The position numbers and the translations under genes are program-made. Shown here piece by piece: positions 56,949 through 64,000 of a stretch of 64,000 nucleotides of DNA; position 1 is the stretch's first letter, and each line of letters opens with the position of its first letter. The DNA lies in the NCBI GenBank assembly GCA_958510825.1, contig OY294052.1, forward strand, positions 4,857,816-4,921,815, in the 5' to 3' direction. The notes below the pieces were generated by a model. It saw only the letters and a program-made list of their open reading frames with translations. It was not told the DNA's origin and ran no database searches. The stretch comes from Brachypterus glaber (Eukaryota; Arthropoda; Insecta; Coleoptera; Kateretidae).

Positions 56949-57595
56949 CTATTATATCCGTTGAAAAAATGAACCTTTGATGAACCTTATAGATATTTTT
57001 TTTTTCGCAAAAATACCAGCGATGATTTCTGTGGGATAGGCCGTAACGGCACATACTGTGACTGTAACGTAGAAAGTTACAGTTACCTTTTTACCACACA
57101 GGTTTATTGAAAGGTTTGGATCTTATGATTTTTTGCCGGTTAAACTGCGAGTAGCTTTTTTTAATTTCTTTGGAAATGTTTGAGATTTAAAAATTTTCTG
57201 TCTGAGACAAAGTAACCTTAACTTTGAACTAATTAGTCGAAAACATTGATTTTCAACCAAAATTTTTGTAATAAATACTAAAATTTACAAAAAAAAAAAA
57301 TCTAAATTAAAATGGAATATGATATATAAAAAATAAAAAATAAATAAATTAGCATGGTTCGTAGTTATCTCTGAAGGGAGCTATTTAAGATACTATTAAA
57401 AAAAAACTTTTAGATCAAGTCACGCCCTGTTGCCAAATTTCAATGTGAACACAAATTTGGGAATATTATTAACAAATGGCATAAAAAAGAACAGGCGAGT
57501 CCAATCGAATTGGATTTTTTCCTGGCACCCTAGTACCTAATTTATACGACGTTTTTATTTGCTTACCAACTTCAAAAAGTATTTTCAGTCGGAAA
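56949..57595. other. Region downstream of MTMR9
   Basis: AT-rich with no recognised element. Confidence 0.35.
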
Positions 57596-57601
57596 TTTAT
57601 T
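57596..57601 (-). terminator. MTMR9 polyadenylation signal AATAAA
   Basis: AATAAA on the minus strand, 56 bp past the MTMR9 stop codon, giving a short 3' UTR. Confidence 0.6.
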
Positions 57602-57657
57602 TATACGTTTGTAGCAGTCCCAGTTTCTGCAGCCTTTGATCATTTTCTTCCCCTTTT

Positions 57658-58037
57658 TCATCCGCTTTCTTCTTCAGAATCCTCATTTTCCAACTCATTA
57701 TTCAAACAGTCCAACTCCTTTTGCAAATCCGTCAGCTGCTTCCTCAATTTTAAAGCTTTACTCCTCAAGTCTTTGTCCGTTTGTATAATATACTGTATTT
57801 TGTTCATGACTTTTTTATTTTGAGTTTGATCGATTGTGTACCGTAAATATAGTTCCCTCCATAACACCAAACTGACTGGGGCTACACTGGGCCAAATCGC
57901 GTTTTTGTTTGGTTCGTATAGTGGGTTAAGAACTGAATTTATCACGTCGGGTCGATTCAGATACGACCACAAACTTGTTGTCTTTTTTTGAAGGTACATT
58001 GACGCTCTGTCGTTCTCAGAATTGCCCAGAAACGTTC
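57658..58037 (-). CDS. MTMR9: MTMR9 terminal exon with coiled coil
   Basis: 380 bp including the TGA (57658-57660); acceptor TTACTTACAG|GA. Encodes TFLGNSENDRASMYLQKK, TSLWSYLNRPDV, NAIWPSVAPVSLVLWRE, then a coiled coil (DKDLRSKALKLRKQLTDLQ and on) and the acidic end EDSEEESG. The coiled coil is the region by which MTMR9 pairs with active MTMR partners. Confidence 0.92.
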
Positions 58038-61000
58038 CTGTAAGTAAAATTATAGAATAAAAGACAAATAATAATAGTAATAATAATACTATTATTGAAT
58101 AGGAGTTGGGTAGTAGGAGGAGGTGATCAAATGATAGGTTCGGATCCTACCGACTGCGCCATATTGAATGTCGTTAAGAGTTGGGTAGTAGGAGGTTAAT
58201 CAATGACTAGATTTATTGGCACGGAACTCTGGTTACCTCTGATTAGTTAGTGCTCGATTTAAACTTATTTTTTGTCACATATTTTGAAGTTCATTCTATC
58301 ACGGTTTGCTGTTATTCACTTCTTGGAAAACAATTTGTTTAATTATAACGTACATATCAATTTAAAACAAAAACTCAATAAAATATCGGGCGAAACGTTT
58401 TTTAATCGAAAAAAAAAGGGTCACGTGAAAGGGTGGCAACATTAGGACCATGGCAATAATTGGCTCAACTACCTTATATTTTTTTGTAAAAAATGAACTT
58501 ACCAAATTGACTGGAGTATGAGTGCTCAAAAAGCATGATAAGCATTTGAGTGGTATACTCAAAACTGCATGGAAACTGATAATGTAATTGGTGAATACAG
58601 TCAAGGAGTAAGAGGAACGTAGGTTGATATCCTTTGGACCGGGAGCCTGAATAGCAAAATTTTGAATGTCTTAGTTGGAAGGGATGACCAGCTTGTAACC
58701 ATTCCCTTTCTACCAGTGCTTGCAAACCTGATAAAGATAAAAAACACAATTTTATAAAGAACTGATGTTAAAAACCAAAATTTCATTGGTTCAGAGTTAT
58801 TCTATATCAAAAACTAAGAAAAAAGTTTCTTTACATGTAGGACCAAAAACCGCTTTTAAAGCTACTTTCAGGCCTATTCACATGTACCATTGAAATTTTA
58901 TTCATTATTGATAAAAATTACAATACCATGAAGTTTTAACACAGTTGAGGTAAATGACCTTGAAATTTTGGTCGATATTGCCACAAACTTCAACCTCAAT
59001 CAGGCCTATTCACATGTACCATTGAAATCTTATCAATATTGACAAAAATTACAATCCCATGCAGTTTGAATACAGTTGACTTAAATGACCTTGCAATTTT
59101 CGTCAATATTGCCACAAATCTCAATATCAATGGAACATGTGAATAGGCCTGAATGGAACATGAGAATCTGTATGGCCCTTTAAAAATGGTGCATTTTTAG
59201 GAGACCATAGCTCCTTTGAGTTTGATTTTAGGAAGTACATGCATCAAAAATTTTTTTCTTAGTTTTTGATGTACATGATGTACCCTGCATCATTGAAATG
59301 TTGGTTTTTAACATTTTTGGTCCTCGAAACGTGAAATTTCAACTTTAAATGTATTTTTCTTTAAAACAGTTAATTCTACGGTATTATAACAAGTTTAACA
59401 TGTTTAAAATATAATCCACCTTTCACGTTGCTGACGGGTAAAAACACACAAGCTTTTAAAAATTTTAAATGGAATTGAAAATTCTCTCGGATTTTAGAAT
59501 TCCCTTTTTTGTACCTCTCACAGTTCTTGAATCCGGATTTAAAATAACTTGCGCTAGGGAAGTTACGAGCAAAGTAGAATCCAATCCACTTGAACCATGA
59601 ACTAAAACGGATGCGCCATCTTTGTCCAAGCATTGAGCTACCAAGCAAGCTGCGTTTAATGAGTTCTGTATGTGAGTTAACCAGTTACTGCTTTCAAGTC
59701 GAGACATCCACTTGTCCGATGAGCAATTTGTATCATTACAAGCTAAAAAAATGGATTAAATAACACTATAAGAACATAATAACTATTATACTTGCTAATG
59801 TTCAACAGCAACAACTTCCTAGAAATTTAACGTTAGATAAACGTTTTTTCTAACACGTATTCAATGTAAAAATCTCCCGATTTATAACGTTAGTATTCCT
59901 AACGTTAGTTGCCTAACGTTAGAATCACAAACAGCAACAACTTTAGTTAGTAGAAATTTAACGTTAGATAAACGTTTTTTCTAACGCGTATTCAATGTAA
60001 AAACGTTAGTTGCATAACGTTAGAATCACGTTTATCTAGTAGTAGTAGTATTATGGTGGGGAGGCGTTAAGCCTAACAACTAGGCCGGTATGGCCCTTTT
60101 TGCCAACCCCAAATTACGTTTATCTACGTTCGGTAAAACTTCTAACGTTAGGTTAACGTTAGACCCTAACGTTAGGCATCTAACAATTATCTAACGTCGT
60201 TCTAACTTTATTTTTCACTAGGGTTAGTTTTTCTTTCTTTATTCAGTTATCGCTAGTGAAAGCATTTCCAAAAACATGCTGGTTACGCTTAGATCCTAAC
60301 GTTAGGAATCTAACAATTATCAAACGTCGTTCTAACGTTATTTTCCACTAGGGTTAGTTTTTCTTTCTTTATTCAGTTATCGCTAGTGAAAGCATTTCCA
60401 AAAACATGCTGGTTTCGCTTAGATTTAAGAAAAAACTAATAATAATAAATTATAACTCCTATAACTAGTACTGTTACTATACAGTGCGATTATAAAGTGC
60501 CGAACAGTTTGAAAAGAAAATATTCTTCGTTTGAAGCCACGCCTCTGTTAAAGTTGTGCGCGACAAGCCCATGTGATTGCTATGTACAACAGCTCGGTGG
60601 CCAGTAAAACGCACACAGCTTTCTGGCATTTTACTCATCGCTAATGCCAGTTTTGCATTAAAAAGTGTTCGGCACTTTAAAATCGCACGGTATATAGAAA
60701 CAAGTATTTATAATAAAAATAAAAAAAGACAAAAGGGTTATAAAAAAGTTTGGATCCAGCATTTACTGTATTTTTGGAATGTATTTTTTACTCCTTTTTT
60801 TGCTAAATTAATAGAAAGCAAAATCTTGTTTGGAGCTGCATGATTATTTAAGCAAATAAATAAATAAAATATTATATGATAAAATGTTAAAACAAAGTTG
60901 ATATAATTAATTTATCTATAGAATTCTCCCACGCATTTTTTTTTTCATTTTTAGATAACATAAGCTTTAATTTTATATAGTATATTTTTATTTTCCCACT

Positions 61001-61755
61001 GCAAATATTTTTATCCAAACAAAGGTAGCTTTATCTTCTATAATACAAAAGAGAAAAAACTATGTTTGTATGGTTGTTCGGTTTTGTTTAGACACTTCCA
61101 GAATAGCTAGAAACTTGAAATTTGTGTATCCACCACGACCCCAGAAAAAACCGGATCTTGACCTCCGAACCCCTTACCCCCTCCCAACTGGGGAAAACTA
61201 TAAGAAACACTTCTAGAATAGCTAGACACTTTAAATTTGGTACGTGCAATCCACGTTGTGCACGTTCCCCCAAGACAAAAAAATAAGAAAATATTGAAAA
61301 AAAAACTACAAATAGACCACCCTAACCCCTTAATTAGGGGAAAATTATTAAACAAGGTTAGTAAAGAGAGAACTAATTTTATTTTTTAAATAATCCTTTA
61401 AATAATTCGTGCGCAGAACGGACTTCAAGGCTAGTAGCATAAGTTTAAGAAAAAGAAAAAACTGCAGGTTTAATACAATCGTATTTGATTGGTTTTGTTT
61501 TTCAAAATGATTTATGTTAGATAATTTCTTTTAAATATTTTTGTAAGCTGAAAAAAAAAATCAAATAAAAATTCGAAACCATACCCTCAATCAATTTTGC
61601 TAGATGATCTAAAACTGAACCATCACATTTTGAAATTTTATCCAAAGGTTTGAAGACCTTTTTCCATTGGTTGTAATAACCATCAGGTTCTGTACCGCCT
61701 CCTTTCCCTTTACAATGACTAGCATAACTTGAAGTTCTTGTATCAATAATATATC
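57658..61755 (-). CDS. MTMR9: Myotubularin-related protein 9 (pseudophosphatase), C-terminal part of gene, four exons
   Basis: Coding exons join as 61755-61585, 59742-59515, 58727-58503 and 58037-57658, giving about 334 residues with no frame break. All three introns and the upstream junction are phase 1 with GT-AG borders. The protein has the MTMR9 marks in order: GYIIDTR, SNWLTHIQ, VLVHGSSGLDST, GLQALVEREWLQAGHP, LFEHSYSSQFG, IWPSVAP, and a C-terminal coiled coil with an acidic end. At the position of the phosphatase loop (C-x5-R) the cysteine and arginine are glycine and serine (HG-SSGLD-ST; 59573-59599), so it is catalytically dead. Known MTMR9 proteins bind and stimulate MTMR6, MTMR7 and MTMR8, which remove the 3-phosphate of PI3P and PI(3,5)P2 on endosomal membranes. 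Vertebrate MTMR9 has about 550 residues; the missing PH-GRAM part must lie beyond 64000. Confidence 0.92.
58099..58190. repeat. Short direct repeat in MTMR9 intron flank
   Basis: GAGTTGGGTAGTAGGAGG occurs at about 58101 and again about 72 bp later, within the last intron. Confidence 0.5.
58503..58727 (-). CDS. MTMR9: MTMR9 exon (EREWLQAGHP to SSQFG)
   Basis: 225 bp; acceptor CTTTATCAG|GT and donor TTTG|GTAAGT (a perfect consensus). Encodes GLQALVEREWLQAGHPFQL, FLLLLDCIHQLHYQFPCSFEY and MLIMLFEHSYSSQFG, conserved late parts of the myotubularin phosphatase fold. The preceding 787-bp intron holds a family L fragment with a nested dimeric MITE. Confidence 0.92.
58766..59395. repeat. Family L central fragment in MTMR9 intron
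   Basis: AACCAAAATTTCATTGGTTC through AACTAAGAAAAAAG and ATAGCTCCTTTGAGTTTGAT match the centre of 39739-40918. It is split by the MITE at 58867-59153. Confidence 0.6.
58867..59153. mobile_element. Dimeric MITE nested in family L
   Basis: Ends TTCAGGCCTATTCACATGTA and the inverse (CACATGTGAATAGGCCTGAA-like). The left end occurs a second time inside, at about 59002, followed by a second copy of the interior (ACAAAAATTACAATCCCATG). It is thus one unit lacking a right end joined to one complete unit. Confidence 0.65.
59515..59742 (-). CDS. MTMR9: MTMR9 exon with dead phosphatase loop
   Basis: 228 bp; acceptor TTTTTTTAG|CT and donor AGAG|GTACAA. Encodes CNDTNCSSDKWMSRLES, then AACLVAQCLDKDGASVLVHG, then SSGLDSTLLVTSLAQ. 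The loop lacks both the catalytic Cys and the Arg, as in MTMR9 of other animals. The preceding intron (1842 bp) contains word-array element j and a TA MITE. Confidence 0.92.
59818..60426. mobile_element. Word-array element j (word TAACGTTAG), locus 3, with tandem duplication
   Basis: Over 15 AACGTTA / TAACGTTAG words in both orientations. The right end ...TTTTTCACTAGGG (60223) inverts to CCCTAGTGAAAAA, comparable with CCCTGGTTGAAAA at 55411. A 130-bp tandem duplication (60165-60294, 60295-60424) carries the right end twice. An unrelated GC-richer insert lies near 60040-60110. All within an MTMR9 intron. Confidence 0.6.
60482..60692. mobile_element. TA-flanked MITE (CAGTGCGATTATAAAGTG ends)
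   Basis: Ends CAGTGCGATTATAAAGTGCC and GGCACTTTAAAATCGCACGG are inverted and flanked by TA. Interior is GC-richer and non-coding. Mariner-type target. Confidence 0.65.
60695..61584. other. Intron sequence of MTMR9
   Basis: 61085-61250 has an imperfect direct repeat of about 116 bp (ACTTCCAGAATAGCTAGAAAC and ACTTCTAGAATAGCTAGACAC). Rest AT-rich. Confidence 0.4.
61585..61755 (-). CDS. MTMR9: MTMR9 exon, first visible (GYIIDTR region)
   Basis: 171 bp, acceptor TTTTTTTTAG before 61755 and donor G|GTATGG after 61585. Encodes GYIIDTRTSSYASHC through YYNQWKKVFKPLDKIS to HLAKLIE; the split Ala codon is completed in the next exon. This is the part of the inactive phosphatase domain just before the substrate-loop region. 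The preceding intron extends at least 2.2 kb, to the window edge. Confidence 0.9.
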
Positions 61756-61889
61756 CTAAAAAAAATCTGAAGTAAACTTTTAACAATTCAGGGTGGTCAC
61801 CACAAATTGGAAAAATACATTTTTGCTTAATTACGGCTATGGCTCGTCGATATTATAGAAAAGATTATTTTTTTCTCTTTACAATGATA

Positions 61890-62792
61890 GAGGAAATGCG
61901 CCTAATTTCGGATGGTTTCCAAATTTCGGATAGTAGTGTATTTAAGATACTGTCTGCAAAGGTAAACAGAAACCTACTTTTATGTGAAGCCAAAAGTCAA
62001 ACTAAATCCGTCCTGTAATATGATAACGGTAGAGCTTCTCCCCTTTAAATGGCAGCACAAATCGTTTATATTGCAAATGGCAGTTTTGTGCTCAGTTGCA
62101 TTATTATGCTTGTTTATTTTATTAATAATCGTTATAAAAGTTCGTGATTCTGTCTTGGGTAAGTTATGATGTTAGTTAAGTTGTTCCACTATTCATAATT
62201 AAGCAATTTGAAAACGTAAACATTCTACAAATTTCTAATCTAAAAAGCAGAAAGTTGCCTAATTTCGGATAGACCATTTTTGTGCATTTGATTCCCAATT
62301 TCGGATATCCGCAAGGTAATTATTATTCAGGATAACCTACCATTAATTATTATTTTTATAATGATACAACAAACTAAGATAAACAATTTTGAAAAAACGA
62401 AAATTACCTAAGATACTAAGATATTCGAAATTGGGAATCTAAAATTATAGTTCCTATAGTATTTCGTAGAAAATCGCTTAATGATTAAATTACGTCTTAA
62501 ATGCGAAGGAATAACAAGAAACATAAGCAATGGGATCCAGAACTACTCTTGAAAAAATTTTTTCGGATATGTCCGAAATTAGTAGCCCTTTTTCAAATGC
62601 ACAAAAATGCGCTGATTTTTTTTAACCGTGTTTTTTGGAAAAAATAAACTGTAATAAAATTGATTTTATAATAAATCATGGTTCGCTATAATAAGTTGTA
62701 TCTGGTTATATAAAAAAAATATCAAAAAGTAATACCGAGTATTAAATATTGAATACATTGTAAATGGTATCCGAAATTAGGCGACTTTCCTC
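61890..62792 (-). mobile_element. MITE G, copy 2 (903 bp, TA target)
   Basis: Inverse copy of 44092-44994, same length, flanked by TA (61888-61889, 62793-62794). The near identity of the two copies indicates recent transposition. It lies in the intron upstream of the first visible MTMR9 exon. Confidence 0.8.
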
Positions 62793-62901
62793 TACCAAAA
62801 AGTTAATATTTATTTTTATAATTTAAATTAAAAGAAATTCGTAAAAATAATAATAAGCCCGCACGCACGCTTATGTCGGCGGTGTTTACTTTGCAGCATG
62901 A

Positions 62902-63495
62902 TCCTTTTTATCCTTTGTTGATCATATAAACAAAACAACTTCAGCAGCTTTTAAATAATTAGGTTTTATCTTTCGTAACTCTGAGGGTATTCAAAATACT
63001 CACACATTTACAGTGCTATATAATGCACTTGTTAGGTCCAAGTTGGACTATGGTGCAGTTATTTGGAACCCTATACATGAAATTCACAGAAACAGCATTG
63101 AGAAGGTTCAGAAAAGGTTTTTAAGGTATCTGTACCTAAAAACATATAATGAGTACCCTGGCGCTTAATACTCCTATCAAAAGTTTACTGCAGAGATTTG
63201 GTTTTGTAAATATGGCTTCACACCGTTTTTATTATAGTGTAGCGTTTTTGTATAAATTACTTCATTCAATATTATTGACTGTCCATACTTATTAAATAAA
63301 CTCAAATTTCACGTTCCATCCGTTAGTACTAGGAATAGAACTTTATTTTACCTAAAAACACCTCGTACCAATATTCTAATGTTTTCGCCTTTATATATCA
63401 TGCGTTCCAATTACGAACGCATTGGAAGTGTTCTAGATTTATTTTTTACAAATATTAATTCCTTAAGATCTGTTTGTTATGCTGTAGAATTATAA
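62902..63495 (+). pseudogene. LINE reverse transcriptase C-terminal region, broken
   Basis: Reads FVDHINKTTSAAF, stop, LGFIFRNSEG, then LYNALVRSKLDYGAVIWNP and IEKVQKRFLRYL, the signature after the RT fingers of insect LINEs. After a frameshift near 63168 it continues LLQRFGFVNMASHRFYYS and FLYKLLHSI. After another near 63300 it reads KFHVPSVSTRN and LKTPRTNILMFSPLYIM, ending at TAA 63493-63495. The in-frame stop and two frameshifts show decay. Confidence 0.75.
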
Positions 63496-63682
63496 ATCAT
63501 ATTTTCTCATATAATTAAGTATTAATATTTTATGCAAATCTTGTTTTTTTCTTTCTTTTTTATATAAGTCTCTATTGTATTTATATTACTTCATAGTTTA
63601 TTATAACAACTTTGTAAAAGGGACGTATGTCCTGTTAAGTTGTAAAATAAATAAATAAAATAAAATAAATAAATAAAATAAA
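62902..63682 (+). mobile_element. 5'-truncated non-LTR retrotransposon (LINE) with AAATA tail
   Basis: Only the end of the reverse transcriptase ORF remains, with its 3' UTR and an (AAATA/AAAT)n tail at about 63645-63682. Such short-word tails are typical of Jockey/CR1/I-type LINEs. It is inserted opposite to MTMR9, upstream of its visible exons. Confidence 0.75.
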
Positions 63683-64000
63683 GGAACTAGTCAGTACGGG
63701 CCAGCAATACGCGTATATTATTTTACAAACTTAAATTATTTTAAAGATATTATGAAAATAAATATTAAATTTTTTGGTATCATAGTGATATCGGCGAGCC
63801 ATAGAGGTAATAAAGCAAAAGTTTAGTTTTCTTGTAAAACCATAAGTAATTTTTTTTATATAAATTGCATTTTTCTACCGATATTTAATCCAAAAGAGAT
63901 TTATCGACTTTTCATATAAAACAAATCTGAAACAAAATTTTATTTAAAAAATGACAAAAGCTGTCAAAATTTAGCAAAAACTTGGAATTTTAAACCAAAG
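63683..64000. other. No gene recognised
   Basis: AT-rich, presumably intron of MTMR9 if its 5' exons lie beyond the window. Confidence 0.35.

Overview
This is an AT-rich eukaryotic window, almost certainly from an insect. The one host gene recognised with confidence has short phase-1 introns with GT-AG borders and encodes an animal myotubularin-family protein. Nearly everything else is repeat-derived: miniature inverted-repeat elements (MITEs), foldback elements, minisatellites and a few decayed autonomous transposons. A 200-N gap (21728-21927) marks a draft assembly. The insect order cannot be fixed from sequence alone.

Host gene. The last four exons of a minus-strand MTMR9 homologue (catalytically dead myotubularin-related pseudophosphatase) lie at 57658-61755. 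They cover roughly the C-terminal 60% of the protein; the PH-GRAM part must lie beyond base 64000. The introns carry foldback, mariner-type and word-array repeats. Upstream of the first visible exon are a 903-bp TA-flanked MITE and a 5'-truncated LINE with an AAATA-type tail. Three short coding-like islands elsewhere (15111-15226 minus, 23706-23865 minus, 37428-37606 plus) each end in a stop followed by AATAAA and might be terminal exons or transposon remnants; I do not recognise them.

Layout. 1-5 kb: word-array element, PIF/Harbinger-type MITEs, tRNA-derived SINE, and a 413-bp insertion carrying a hammerhead ribozyme motif. 5-15 kb: mariner-, hAT- and Harbinger-type MITEs, a GACAAAG minisatellite, and a foldback element whose arms are 16-bp tandem repeats. 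15.4-19.3 kb: a nested stack of elements with CCC...GGG ends whose interiors are arrays of one short palindromic word each. 20-26 kb: a pair of inverted R1 repeats around the assembly gap, one interrupted by a second word-array element. 26-31 kb: a Penelope-like foldback insertion with a paralogous empty site, and a deleted pogo/Tigger element retaining its C-terminal zinc finger. 31-57 kb: hAT MITEs (one tandem pair), large foldback elements, nested insertions and two minisatellites. 57-64 kb: MTMR9.

The two most unusual signals are (1) insertions with 12-13 bp target duplications carrying a canonical or decayed hammerhead ribozyme, and (2) a group of non-autonomous elements, unrelated in interior sequence, that share CCC...GGG ends, 2-bp target duplications where these can be read, and interiors built from a family-specific self-complementary word. 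No element in the window encodes an evidently complete transposase.
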